Positions 33,890 through 45,895 of a DNA stretch of 64,000 nucleotides are shown in pieces. How positions within the stretch are numbered: the stretch's first letter is position 1; the number at the start of each line of letters is the position of its first letter. The notes beneath the pieces are model-generated. The model was not told the DNA's origin and made no database searches. It saw only the letters and a list, made by a program, of their open reading frames with translations. This stretch comes from Lytechinus variegatus (taxonomy: Eukaryota; Echinodermata; Echinoidea; Temnopleuroida; Toxopneustidae). Position numbers and translations under genes: made by a program. The stretch covers positions 42,474,201 through 42,538,200 of the forward strand of contig NC_054746.1 in NCBI RefSeq assembly GCF_018143015.1, given 5' to 3'.

Positions 33890-34343
33890 AGACATGTTCC
33901 TTGTCCAGGTATTGACAAATTGCTGTACCTCTGAGATAGTCTAAAGAAGTTTAATTAGAATATAATAGTAACTAGAAATTTAATTCATCATGAGAATGAA
34001 TTATATGATCTGTGTCTCGATTCTCACAATCATGGGGTGATAGTTGTTTCCAAACGATCAAAATTATTTATTGTATTGCCATTAGATCATAGTATGGTTC
34101 ATCAATTTTAGATCAATGGCTGAATTTGAATTTAATCCCCCCATCCCGTTTTCTTCTCTCCATCTCCTTTTGATTATTCCTTATCTCCATATATAGTATG
34201 ACTTTGACCATTCCTATTGCATACTTTATCATTCTTTTTGTAACTTTACATTATTAAGATACACCAAATTGTGAAAATGACTTTGTGCATAACTCATCTA
34301 ATATGCCATTTTGATGCCATGTACAGTATATGTCTAAAAAATT

Positions 34344-35002
34344 TTGTCTTACCTGCATAGCAGAGCGAGACTATAGGCACCACTTTTCTGACGGCGATGT
34401 CATCATAACTTAGAAAGTATATGGACCTAGTTAATGAAACTTGGACATAATGGTTATCAAGTATTACCGGTACTGAACACCCTGCCTGAGTTTCAGATCA
34501 CATGACCAACTTCAAAGGTCATTTAGGGTCAATGAACTTAGATTATATGTTGGGGGAATCAAAACAAAATCTTAACCAAGGTTAAGTCTTGAATATCATA
34601 ACTTTAAAAATGTATGGATTATGGATCTAGTTCATGACACTTTGACATAATAGTAATCAAGCATCAGTAAACATCCTGCGTGAGTTTCAGGTCACATGAC
34701 CAAGGTCAATGAACTTTGGCCGTATTAGGAGTATTTGTTGAATTACCATCATAACTGAAAGTTTATCGATCTAGTTCATGAAATGTGGACATAAGAGTAA
34801 TCAAATATCACTTATAGTCTTGCAAAAATCTTTGGTCACACAATCAAGGTCAAATGTCATTTAGTGTCAGTGAACATAGTATTTTATTGACATATGAATG
34901 GTGTTTTTTGTGAATGATTATTCTAAAGTTATTTTCAAAGTCAGCACTGCTGCTTTATTGAATCGCATAATGCTGGCGAGACTGCAAGAGGCACTCCACT
35001 TG
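34344..35002 (+). repeat. Family D repeat, copy 3
   Basis: GTCTTACCTGCATAGCAGAG at the start and CAGCACTGCTGCTTTATTGA with ATGCTGGCGAGAC at the end. The internal units are more diverged than in the STYX intron copy and its DR1 motifs are degraded (for example AGGTCAAATGTCA). Confidence 0.8.
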
Positions 35003-35262
35003 TTTTTACTTGTTATGAAAATTGAAGAATGAGGCCAAAAAATGTGTGTTATTAACATTTCATGTGTGTCAATGTTCTGTATGTTGCATACATTTTTACC
35101 GGTATGTCTTTAAAAGAAGAATAAGTTTGAATGGATTAAAAGAAGAAATGGTAAATAATGATGATGATTTACAGCATTTATGATAACATGTATATGTTTA
35201 GAAACATTAAAAGATGCAGACTCTTCACCCCCCCCCAAAAAAAAAAGGTAAGCATCCAGTTG

Positions 35263-35613
35263 ATGTCCCTTACTCACTATTTCTTCTGTTTTTTATTGTT
35301 TGAATTATAAATTATTTCAATTTTTACAAATTTGACAATAAGGACCAACTTGACTGAACCATAAAATGTTAAAACAATCATGGTAATACGACATGTTCAG
35401 GGAGGATTAACACTTTGTTTTACAGGACAACAAGGAAAAATTTGAATATTTCACATTTCGTATACTAAATTACAAAAGAAATTGTGAGTGATGTCATCAG
35501 TTCCCTCATTTGCATACCAACCAGGATGAGATTATAACTGTTTTTGTGAAATTAAGCGAAACTTTCTCTTTTTATTCAAATCAACTTTTTGTTAGGGTGG
35601 ACTTGTCCTTTAA
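35263..35613. mobile_element. Foldback MITE family B, partial copy
   Basis: Right half only, ending GGGTGGACTTGTCCTTTAA. It begins near a poly-C/poly-A junction at 35230-35247. Confidence 0.75.
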
Positions 35614-37990
35614 AGTGATAGTCAACTGGCATAATAAATGATGCCATCTTAGGTGCGATTCATATGAGAGTTCCTTGATGTTATCCCATAATCCATCATT
35701 TTGCCCTGCAGTAGAGTAAAGGTGCTTGTTATGTAATAGTTTATAGGCTAATTAAAGAGAAATGCCAGTAGTTGCAGTAAACACTGATTTCATGAGAAAG
35801 TCTGTTAAACCAGGCTTTATTGTCAGTATATCATCGAGGATCTAGATCTGGTACAGTCACATAAACTGAACTTTGTGAAATCTATGCTGAAAAATATTCA
35901 CACTGAAGATCACCAACACAGATAAGTGCACATGGGACAGTGTATTATTATTGCTTTGAATGTCGTGCCCGATGCTTGACCCGAATCCTGTGCTTATTTG
36001 CTAATTTCTCAGCAATTACACAATTTCTTCCAGAATCCTTTGGCACATATTCTTTATTTATACAAACAGACACTTTGGTGGTCATTTCATTGGATTCTGT
36101 ACAAACTGGCATTTACCTTTAATGCTAAATGTTAAAGGGGTTCTTCATGACACTCTTTCCAAATCTTACATGAGAATGGAATTCCTGAGTGGAGCATACT
36201 TTGATATCTGAAAACTCTGAATCATATAGCAATTTATGCAGCAAATTGTGTGCTAACCATGAATGTCTTCAATTTGCCATGTTATTTAATTAAAAAACAC
36301 TTTTTTGTCCCAAGTAACAAGAAATATTTGTTTCAAATGTTTGTTTCTATGCTTTTCATTATCATGTTGAGATGCATCTCTGATTAGAGAAAAAGTAATA
36401 AATGAAAATCAAACTTCATCATTTTAGTACTGAGTAGATTACAGTAGAGTTTGTGTAATATGCCAATATTGTTTTTACCTGGAGAATCCATTGCTTTCTT
36501 GTTTCTCTGCTTGTACTGATTTATCAACTTTTATCCAAACAAAACTCTATAAAGGGTTAACTATCCTTCAACAAATTTCGAGATGTTCCAATGTATTAAG
36601 CACTACATGCAGTATATGAAAGATGACTAGTATTGTTATTATGTTTATCGTTGTGGAAATATAGTGTCATGTGAATTGTTCAATTATATTTATTTGTACA
36701 ATATTTAAAAAAATCATGTTATCTTATCGGATAGGATTTCAGCAAACAGCTGGACACTTTAGTAGACTTCCTTTTTTTTTTATTCAATGTAAAACAGGTG
36801 TTTTAATTGATATTTTTCTAACCTCTCAGAATGAATGATTTCATGAAAATACAAATGCTGTTGCACTAGTTGTATATGAGCAGTCAGTTAGCAATAGATA
36901 TTGCTTTTGATTTACTTAAGTTTTGTATTTTAAAATGAGATACTGAAAGATTTCTTTTATAGTTTTAGCTCGTAGTAAAATTATATTGATTCTATCTATT
37001 GATATTCCTTTAAATGCAGCTTTTGAAATTGTGCTTCCACTTTTTGTTCAGTATGTTGGTTTGTATACTTTTTTTTCAAATTGTTGACAGAGGAAAACAA
37101 TTTTCCCAAGAGATCACTGTAAAGTTTAACCAACTGGAGAATTATTCAGATTTTAGCAAAATAAAACTTTTGTGCATATTGTTTATCTCTACATAGGGGG
37201 ATATGATATCTATATATTTCTTTTTAAATTCTCTACTATTCCTCTTCTCTTTTTTTCTTCTCTTCCTCCTCTTTTCTCTTCCTCTACTCTTTCTACTTCT
37301 ACTCCCCATTTTCAGTCTCGTCCTCCTCCCCCTTTTTTTTCTTATTTATTTCTAGTTAAGCAATATTTCTACCAAGCCTTTCAAATTCATTATAATGTAG
37401 ACAATAATTCATTCACATCATATATACGGTACGAGAAACGATAGTCAATAATTAAGGTTTACACGTCCATTCATTGTTTATTTGTAAATCCTAATTAGTA
37501 GTATGCCGCTTTGTATCAAATACAATTTTTTTAAAGAGTTGTAATGTTGACATTGTACTAGGTTTGTATAGAAGTGATGGTCATGTCCAAAATATTTTTG
37601 TACTTTTCAAATTCATCTTGTACATGTATTCTCTTTTTCAAAGATAAGGGAGTATTGAGAAAGTAAGTTACTTCATTGTTTAGCCTAATACTATTCTTCA
37701 TGTTTTGAATTTTGATATATCATGTTAGTATCTTTGTCAAGTTAAAGTTGGTACATTTGACATTAGTGTGAATATATTGTGCACTGTATTTATAAGCAAT
37801 ACAGATCCATACATTGTTGAGGGCAATATATTTTGGATTAATAGTAATACTAATTTTCAAATGTCAAATGATGTTCCTGGTTCTTGCCATTTACCATTCA
37901 CTGCTATAATTATTTACATATTTTTGTATTGGTAGATGAAAGACTTTATGATTGAATAAAATATTGGAAATAACTATGAAGACATATTAT
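35614..37990 (+). other. STYX 3' flank, possibly long 3'UTR
   Basis: AT-rich with no supported exon. AATAAA hexamers at about 36398, 37164 and 37955 are candidate polyadenylation signals for STYX; which is used cannot be told. Short frames here (35940-36122, 37014-37196, 37172-37444) show no protein-like features. Confidence 0.35.
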
Positions 37991-38019
37991 TTTTTTTGGT
38001 CTAAGTACAATATGGTTAT

Positions 38020-38465
38020 GGTTAATAGTGATGATGATGTTGCATTGAGGATATTGTTGGTGAATGTAATAGTGATGGTGGAGGTATGATGATGAGAGTG
38101 AATCATGAAGATGATGTTGATGGTGGGTATTGTTATGATGATGATAGAGGATGTGGTGTTATTAATGATGATGGTGGTGATGAACTGATGATGATGGCAA
38201 TGTGAAGCTCTTAGCCATGGGGGGGGGGGTCAGTGGGTTTGATCAAACCCCTAAAATTTCAAAAGCAGGAACATAGGAGAGGAAAAGCAAAAGAAAAGGA
38301 AAGGAATTGAACCTCCTAATTGAAAACCCTTGCTACGCTCCCGAATTTGGTGATGGTGATGATCATGGTTGTGGTGGTGATGACCATGATGATGTTCATA
38401 TTGTGATGGTGGTAGTGGTGGTATTTATGGGGCTTATGCTAGAACTGATGATGGATCAAGATGAA
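38020..38465 (+). repeat. GAT/GGT microsatellite, interrupted
   Basis: GATGATGATG-type repeats at 38025-38205 and 38350-38465, separated by a poly-G junction and purine-rich sequence. Confidence 0.85.
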
Positions 38466-38890
38466 ACATGGGGATGATTGTTGGGTTGGATGGATTTCGT
38501 CAATGACGTGATACTTCAGGGGGAGGCGGCAATTTTTAAAACAGTGTCATTTTTAATTCATTGATTGTTCTCAATCACAAAAACATATATTTTTGATACA
38601 TGATGGGCAAACTAGCAAACACTAACAGAAGGAGAAATAAAACGGAAACTATAAATAATCTTGTCAAAACCTGAACAAGGTAGTTCCCAGTAAAAGAGAG
38701 AATAGGGTATATAGTATATCAATAATGATCACGTAGGAACAATGTTAATAACAACAATACAAATCAAGTTATCACAGCAACACCAACAATTATACAAAGA
38801 AGGGGCTCATGATAAGCCTAAAAAGAGTAAGTTCCTTTATTATTCGTCAATATTATGTTTTTAAACCTCGATTTGAATGTAGTTTATATA
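38466..38890. other. No feature seen
   Basis: Non-coding AT-rich sequence. Confidence 0.4.
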
Positions 38891-38894
38891 TAGG

Positions 38895-38898
38895 CCTA

Positions 38899-38974
<76 letters not shown>

Positions 38975-39261
38975 CGGAAGAAATTTTCCAAAAGCCTCGT
39001 AACACTGGCGGTCATTCATAGTGGTGAGGTTAATAGTGAGGTTAATATGTTCTCTTGTTTATATAGTGTAAAATAATTATAAGTAACCGTGAAGCATGTT
39101 TAGATTATTTTAGAGGCCATCATATTGTATTATTATATTATTGTATTGTATTTGTATTTTGTTTATATATTTATAGTCCTGAGGAAGATCATGCATTGAT
39201 CGAAAGATTGATTAAATGGAGAAGCAAGGAGCAACGATCACTTCATAGTCACTTTTTCCTC

Positions 39262-39315
<54 letters not shown>

Positions 39316-39319
39316 TATA

Positions 39320-39352
<33 letters not shown>
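38895..39352. repeat. Two (TA)n microsatellites
   Basis: (TA)n at about 38899-38973 and 39264-39352, each with a central break. The Ile/Tyr frames across them are artefacts. Confidence 0.95.
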
Positions 39353-39353
<1 letters not shown>

Positions 39354-39454
39354 CTTTAGTTCGTCTAAGATTAATCCAAAGTATTGTGTTGAAAATACGT
39401 TTTAATGGCCTACAGGGTATGAAAAGTACGTCATGTACTTTGAGGGGTACTCCT

Positions 39455-39939
39455 GGGGCCCGTCTTACAAAGAGTTGCGATTGATCCGATCAATCGAAAC
39501 TATGGAAAGCCAGCAAAGTCAACATGTAAAAATGCATGTTTGTTCAAAACAAATTCATTGATTTTTTATGTGTTCTCCTGTGTTTACAAAGGACATTTTG
39601 CAAATATCCTGTAGAAAATAATATGGATTTTCATAGAGTTACGATTGATTGGATCAATCGTAACTATTTGTAAGACGGGGCCCTTGCTGGGGCCCGTCTT
39701 ACAAAGAGTTGCCATTGATCCGATAAATTGCAACTATAGAAAACCAGCAAAATCAACATATGAAGTGCATGTTGGTTCGAAAAGAATTCTAGATATGAAT
39801 GTATGTCGATAAAGTCATGAATTTCTTGACAATTTTGTGTGTTTTCCTTTGTTTACAAAGGATATTTTTCAAATTTCCTGTGGAAAAAAAGATACTGATA
39901 AATTTTCTCCATAGAGTTACTCTTTGTAAGACGGGGCCC
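39455..39939. mobile_element. Two adjacent MITEs with GGGGCCCGTCTTACAAAGAG ends
   Basis: Copy 1 is 39455-39683 and copy 2 is 39689-39939, five bases apart and in the same orientation. Each ends in the reverse complement TTTGTAAGACGGGGCCC. The GTTGCGATTGATCCGATCAA block is mirrored inside copy 1 as TTGATTGGATCAATCGTAAC. A related element is at 55687-55844. Confidence 0.85.
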
Positions 39940-39941
39940 TG

Positions 39942-40460
39942 AACAGATAAAGAAAATCAGACAAACGAAACACCGAAAATTTAATCAAAATCGGAATAAC
40001 AAAGTTCTGAAATTCTTACGCTTTGCATTATTTCGGTAAAACTTTTTTTTTTTTTGGGGGGGGGCTTATATGAGCAAACTGATGATGTCATGCTTATCTC
40101 CACCTATTCTTTTGTATTTTATTAAATGAAATTGTATTATGTCAGATCTTGTCTTCTAAGAGAATGAAACAAAAAAAATGCACTGATTGCTAATTTAATG
40201 TGCAAGATAATAATTGCTGGACTTTATCCTGTTACAAGAGTGACTATTCATGTACACATGTAATAACGTAAGGAAATTGGGGACATGACATCATATCAGC
40301 CTACCAAACTATTTCATATTCATAATGGCATGCTTATAACCCTTTTTTCAAGCAATATTGCTAAAGTTTAAAAATACAATAACTTCGCTATTTGTTGAAA
40401 TTTGATGAAATTTTAAGCTTTTTGCTATATAATTTTTTAGCTTTCAGATAAAACAAACGT
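39942..40460. mobile_element. Foldback MITE family C, copy 1
   Basis: Starts CAGATAAAGAAAATCAGACA and ends near CTTTCAGATAAAAC on the inverted arm. Contains ATGATGTCATGC and ACATGACATCAT in mirror positions. Partial relative at about 43740-43985. Confidence 0.6.
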
Positions 40461-41460
40461 GTGAAACGTAATAAATATCCAAAGTAAATGTTGATTCACA
40501 TTAGTTGAGATTAATTACCTTAGCGTTTTGACAAGTCACTATTTAAAGATAGATTGTTTGTAACAATGAAAAAGGTCATCTTAATTAATTCGGACTTGAC
40601 AAATTCTCCACAATAATTTCAAATGGACTCTAAATCGATATTTGCATCTATTTGATCTTATTGATGATCTTTCAATTTTTCTTTCCTTTTTTCTTTCCTT
40701 CTCTCCTCCAACTTTCTCTCATTCCATCCATCAGTGCTTTTCTGTTTCAACCCGCTCTTCTCCGAGTCTATAATATTATGAAGCAAATTATAACGAATTC
40801 GTTGTAAACTTTATCAACATCCCACGCCCTGGCGTCTGGCTATAGCTACGATGCAATGCCGCCGTATCCATGACGAGTTTATCAGATAGTTACGTAATAC
40901 ATGATAAAAAAACCTGTTAATCAACATTTGGTGCAAATATTGTAAATTTGTAATTTGCCACATCACTACAACTATTTGGTCCTTGAAACTAATGTGCAAA
41001 TAATTGAATACATGTACTGACATAACTTTGTTGCATCGAGAAAGACGTGGACCTCTCCGGGAATGAAGCACCATGCATGGGGCATTAAAAAGAACTTGAT
41101 GTTGAAATCAGGACATTGCCATGGAGGCTAATTTCTCATTTGTTTTCTAGGGCTCAAGAAACCCAGCTTGACACATTTTTAAAGCAAAACTATTTTGCTT
41201 CAGTACCTCTATCATTTCAAGCGGATATCTCGTAAACACGCAGGACTTCGATGACCTTCTTAGAGTTGAAAAGAATATTTTACTGATCTCGGGAACTTCT
41301 TTGAGTGACAGAAACATTTGTGAAATATAACATTGAGGTCACTTTGATTTTCGGAGTCAGCAAGAGCTTACACAAGTTTATATAAATGACGTTTTATATT
41401 TCGCTTAAAAACGACAGAAAGTGGAAGTGCTAGAACAAAACTTGACTCCATTTTCGAGTA
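40461..41460. other. Upstream region of the intronless gene
   Basis: No repeat family recognised. A CpG-containing block (40820-40880, 41030-41075) is open on the minus strand as an 86-codon frame with no known features. It may be part of the upstream regulatory sequence. Confidence 0.35.
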
Positions 41461-41473
41461 TCAATATGATGGG

Positions 41474-41480
41474 TATAAAA
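41474..41480 (+). promoter_or_regulatory. TATA box of the intronless gene
   Basis: TATAAAA, 94 bp before the ATG at 41574. A start site about 25-30 bp downstream would give a 5' leader of roughly 65-70 nt. Confidence 0.6.
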
Positions 41481-41573
41481 GATGTCACTGGAAATACCAG
41501 AGCAGATGTGATAAGTGATCAAGCTCAGTATCGGTGATTCCTTATTGACAATATTGGGTTTGTATCAGTCGCG

Positions 41574-42743
41574 ATGTATCAGAAAGAGATACGAAAACGA
41601 ATCTCAGATCACTCTCAAAGAGTCATCCAGAATAATGAATGTGAGAGACGTCTACTGGATGGGAAGATGGTCTTAATGAACAAGGAACATCTCCGACAGT
41701 TACGTAACCATGACATCGAAATGCTACAACTTAAACATGAAATTAAGATGTTCAATAATATCAAAAGGGAACTCGCCAACGAAACACACGAAGGAATCAA
41801 ATTGAGAAATCGACCAAGCACTGTCGAATTGATACGTCTTGTTCCAAATAAGATGACGAGATCGCGGACTTTCGCGCCAGAAGTCGTGGCAAAAGGAGAT
41901 GAAACTAGAAGAAAATTGTTATTCCCGCAGCTTGATGAAAAAATGCGCGATAATTCTAAACAAACCGAGACTTCGAAATACGATCAGACTGGCGAACAAC
42001 AAGATGATTATCAAGAAGGCAATCGTCGAAAGGGTTTCACCAAAGAAGATCAATTCGCACTTAAAAGTGATCGACGAAACAGTGTCTTCGACAGATCGGC
42101 GGGAAATAATAACTCAGGACAACAGGTTCTTCCAGAATTACCAAAACATCTTCAAAGATATGATCATCGGCGACCAACAGATGACTCACGGATGAACGGA
42201 ACTTTCAGAACTCACGGAACCTCAGGAACGCAGCTGTCGATGGTGCACAGTATCGCTTGGTTAAGCTTCCGAGAAAGACAACATGTCATGAATCCTTCAT
42301 ATACACCAGACAACAATGACGAAGTCCATGAAGACGATGATGGTGATGATGATGATGACGGAGATGACGAAAATGAGAAACAAAATTACTTACATCAATC
42401 TTCAAACAATGCATCCAAAAAGGTTGGGGAGAAATCCAATTTGATGTCTGTATCCGATTCGGCACTCTATCCATCACGCTTCAATAAACTTATGATAGAC
42501 GAAGGTGACGATGAGAACGATATACCGGCATACCGTAGTCAATATCTTTCTTACTATAATCTTAATCGCACGAATTTCACCGAAGTGAAAAAGACTGAGA
42601 ATGACTTGATGAACATAATGACTCGCTCTCAGATTAAGTTTGGTCAAGGACGTCATATTGCAGCTCGATTAGAGCGTCGACGTCTCCTTCGTAGCTGGAA
42701 TGCTCGATCTCTTCCAATATCACAAAACATCGACGAAGACTGA
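41574..42743 (+). CDS. Intronless 389-aa protein of unknown function
   Basis: The longest uninterrupted non-repeat frame outside the zinc-finger gene, with a TATA box upstream and more GC than its surroundings. Residues about 5-75 are rich in Glu, Lys, Arg and Leu with heptad-like spacing (RLLDGKMVLMNKEHLRQLRN, IEMLQLKHEIKMF) and probably form a coiled coil. About 105-225 is polar and low-complexity. About 249-267 is an acidic run (EDDDGDDDDDGDDENE). The C-terminal 50 residues are basic (ARLERRRLLRS). No signal peptide, membrane segment or known domain is seen. It could be a lineage-specific gene or an old retrocopy. Bases after 42743 contain ATTAAA (about 42836) as a possible polyadenylation signal. 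I do not recognise the family. Confidence 0.7.
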   Translation: MYQKEIRKRISDHSQRVIQNNECERRLLDGKMVLMNKEHLRQLRNHDIEMLQLKHEIKMFNNIKRELANETHEGIKLRNRPSTVELIRLVPNKMTRSRTFAPEVVAKGDETRRKLLFPQLDEKMRDNSKQTETSKYDQTGEQQDDYQEGNRRKGFTKEDQFALKSDRRNSVFDRSAGNNNSGQQVLPELPKHLQRYDHRRPTDDSRMNGTFRTHGTSGTQLSMVHSIAWLSFRERQHVMNPSYTPDNNDEVHEDDDGDDDDDGDDENEKQNYLHQSSNNASKKVGEKSNLMSVSDSALYPSRFNKLMIDEGDDENDIPAYRSQYLSYYNLNRTNFTEVKKTENDLMNIMTRSQIKFGQGRHIAARLERRRLLRSWNARSLPISQNIDED

Positions 42744-43410
42744 AAATAATATACGTATATGTAATATTAATAGCACTATAATAACGCGTCACACATAGCA
42801 GATTGTAAGCCCTATGCAGACCCTCAAAATGTGAAATTAAACCGTTATGATTACCATTAAATGAAACAATTACACCTATTAACTTGATGTTATTTATAAT
42901 ACGTTTCCCTTCTATGATGGGTATACGGTATAATTTCATTTCATCAGATGATTTCATTTATATATTATTATGTCGGTTGTGTATGTATGGATACTGCCTT
43001 TCATTTTTGAGAGCTATATGTTCCGTTTTCTTTTAAAATCTATGATTGTCATTCAATAATGAAGGATGATCTATGACAGCCTGAAGCAGTTCAGTATTAA
43101 GTAGTGTGTGTTTCCCTAAATTATGCAAACGATGACATGAAATAGTGGAGCATTAGCAGCGGATACACTTTAAAGATCACAATTTGTGAGATTTGAACAA
43201 AATTATATCTTTAACTTATCTCATAACAAAAAACTGCAATCTTTTTAAAGAGAGGGATGTAAGATTGATCATTGACTATGATAGATGAGCTAATTCCATC
43301 TCGACATAACTGTGTAAGTTGGCCAATAATTCGATCATATATTTGCAGTTTCATACGATAGTAATCTAAAAAATGAGTTAAAATCCCCTTATCGTAGTGA
43401 GAGTCAATCA
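42744..43410. other. 3' flank of the intronless gene, no gene seen
   Basis: AT-rich. Short minus-strand frames (42634-42957, 43211-43456) have no support. Confidence 0.4.
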
Positions 43411-43506
43411 TATATAAAACAGAAAAACGGTAAGACGAGAAATGAGTGAAGATCAAATATGAAATAATTGATAAGAGAAAAAATGGTAAGATGTGAAATG
43501 ACTTAA
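43411..43506 (+). repeat. Copy of the COX16 exon 2 donor repeat
   Basis: Two tandem units containing AGAAAAACGGTAAGACGAGA and ATTGATAAGAGAAAAAATGG, then TAAGATG. They match, in inverted orientation, the tandem pair at 50359-50467 that spans the COX16 exon 2 splice donor. The exon body is absent here. Confidence 0.75.
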
Positions 43507-43739
43507 GATTTCATAAAAAATTCGACAAGTATTTATATGCTCGTCGTCATGAATATACATTAGATGGGCTGATAATGTCACATCCCCACTTTCCCTTTAC
43601 CTGTTGAAATGTCATTTCATGAAATCATAATTATTTTATAGTTCCATACATGTCTGTATGATGTCTCCCTTATGATAGTATACGTTACAATATATTAAAT
43701 TCATTGTATCAGTTTGTTAATCCACTCTCTTAGTTCTTA

Positions 43740-43985
43740 AGAGGATAAAATAAATGAATAAATATGATGTCATAAAATAAAATACAATTACAAAAGAACA
43801 AGTGGGGATATGACATCATCAGTTTTCTCACTGAATATTCATAAAGACATGCATAGAACTGTTTCCCCGTAATGATGCATATCTTTAAAATGCCAAAACT
43901 TCGTTATTCCTTGTCAGATTTTGTTAATTTTCAAAATTGAGTTTGTCTGATTTGTCTTTATCTGTTCAAATCATATTATTATGTT
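43740..43985. mobile_element. Foldback MITE family C, partial copy
   Basis: Shares ATATGACATCATCAG, the Family C inner block CATTATTC-type AT phrases, and the right end TTTGTCTGATTTGTCTTTAT with the element at 39942-40460. Confidence 0.55.
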
Positions 43986-45560
43986 AAACATGGAATACCA
44001 CTTTAAGAAATAACATACATGTACGTCATAAATAGTATTAATTTTGTCAATATATTTATATCATCTTATTGTTCACAAGATATGAATTATTCCTATTGTA
44101 ATCACATAAAGATTTTCCTTTATTCATATACAAGACTTATTACACTGAGAGAGTCCATTTCTTTTCCGTCTGTTATTTTAACATAATCCAAGTTAAAGAC
44201 AATATTCCTGTTATGTGATTCTTTATTTTGTAAATTGGGTATAACTCATGAGCTGGATATATATTTTCATGATTTATTTTGATTGTCTTAATAAATAAGT
44301 TACAAATAAAAAAAATCAAGCAAACATAAGACTGAAATTCCATTAAAAATGGATGCAAGATAATTCACAAAAAGAAACATTAATATACAATATACCAGAT
44401 GTATGCAAATGATGGAACCAATTATATCAGACATTCATTATTTCTTTTCAATTTTATCATTTCAATTCCTATTCATAATACAAAACAAAGTTTGTCTCCT
44501 CCTTATTGATGGGCAATGCAATTCATTCTTATTGTTGTAACGTAATCACGATTTATTATTTTTTTTCTACAAAATGTAATAACCAACAATTCATATTGTA
44601 AAATACAAGAGTGTATAACATCGACTCTCTAAATGCAAATCACATGTTAATGTGCATTTGTGAAATTCAGTGAAACTAAATTTCCTAACTTTCTTATTTT
44701 CCTTCTGGTTTTGATGAGCATTTCAGTTAATGTGATTATTTGATAATTCTCACTGTATTCAACTTAATTTATTGTAATTGTGGACTTTTCTTATATAATG
44801 AGTGATTTCACTTTCTAGATTGGTCTAGATAAATAAACATAGATAAGTGAAAAAATGAACAGGTTAAAAAAAGAATGGGAGCCCCCCCCAAAAAAAAAAC
44901 CCAAAAAAAAAACAGATTACGGATTTAGAATTAAAAAAAAAAAACAAGGTGTTTGGAATTAAACTCTAAGAACCTTTTCTTGGTTCAAATCTGTACCTCT
45001 TTTGCTCATTCTATCTGGTTATCCTGGGGCAAAGGCTGTGGTTTTCAAAAAAGGTTTTCTGTGTTTTTTTATATTCTAAATTATACCCCTCCTTGCTTTT
45101 TATTTGACATTCAGAAATTTAAGAGATGGATGAAATTTTGCATCAAGATTGTTCATTTTAATGTGCAAATTCATCTGCGATAGCTGTGCTTGCTTTTAAA
45201 GAATAAGTGAACTCTGATTCAATCAAATATTTAAAATTGTAATTGAAGAAGTGAATAATTGGACAGGTATGACCAGTGTAGGTGTATAGAATAGATTAAC
45301 ATTCTGTAGAAATTACCTGCCCCTGCTCCCAATGTTCACACTTGTTTTCATTTGTGCATGATCCACGCCCCTCTCAATATTTTGGTTTACAAATGCTCCT
45401 TAATATACCAAGAAACACAATACTTCTAATACAACAGTCACTGTCAATATCAATTCATACTATGAGAATAATACAAATTTAATATCACAATGCTCGTAAC
45501 ATTTTTAAGACATTGCTAAAATTCCTTACACAAAAACATACTTGTTGAATGGGTTTATTT
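43986..45560. other. No feature seen
   Basis: AT-rich DNA with a poly-C/poly-A junction at 44882-44945. The frame at 44953-45183 is unsupported. Confidence 0.4.
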
Positions 45561-45895
45561 CCAATTTGTCTAATGCCAATTGCTAACTTGTCTACTATCA
45601 TTTGGTCTACCATCAGTTCATCCACTTACTACATGGTCTACTTTCATTTAGTCTAATGCCATTCCGTCTAACAACCCGTTGGTCCAATAGCCATAAGGTC
45701 CATATACCATTTGGTCTTATTGGAATAAGTGTTAAATTGTGCAAAATGAAATGAATATTAGACCAACTGGTTATGAGATGAAGTGATTGGACCAAATGGT
45801 TGTTAGACAAAATGTTGATGGACGGAATGGCATACATAAGACTACATGAAAGTAGACCATGTGGTAAGTGGACGAGTTGGCAATAGACAAATTGG
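45561..45895. repeat. Foldback repeat built of TTTGGTCTA-type motifs
   Basis: CCAATTTGTCTAATGCCAA at the left and TAGACAAATTGGCAATTT at the right are inverted. In between, short variants of TTGGTCTAATGCCATT recur about every 15-22 bp in one orientation, then as their complements (AATGGTTGTTAGAC, GTAGACCATGTGG) in the other. Confidence 0.8.

Noticed and set aside
33675-33944. 89-codon frame overlapping the end of STYX
   Set aside because: It is a shadow frame over the last STYX exon and the repeat after it; the STYX frame itself is better supported.
38809-39405. Ile/Tyr-rich frames
   Set aside because: They are translations of (TA)n microsatellites.
41615-41821. Minus-strand frame inside the intronless gene
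   Set aside because: Antisense shadow of the 389-codon frame.
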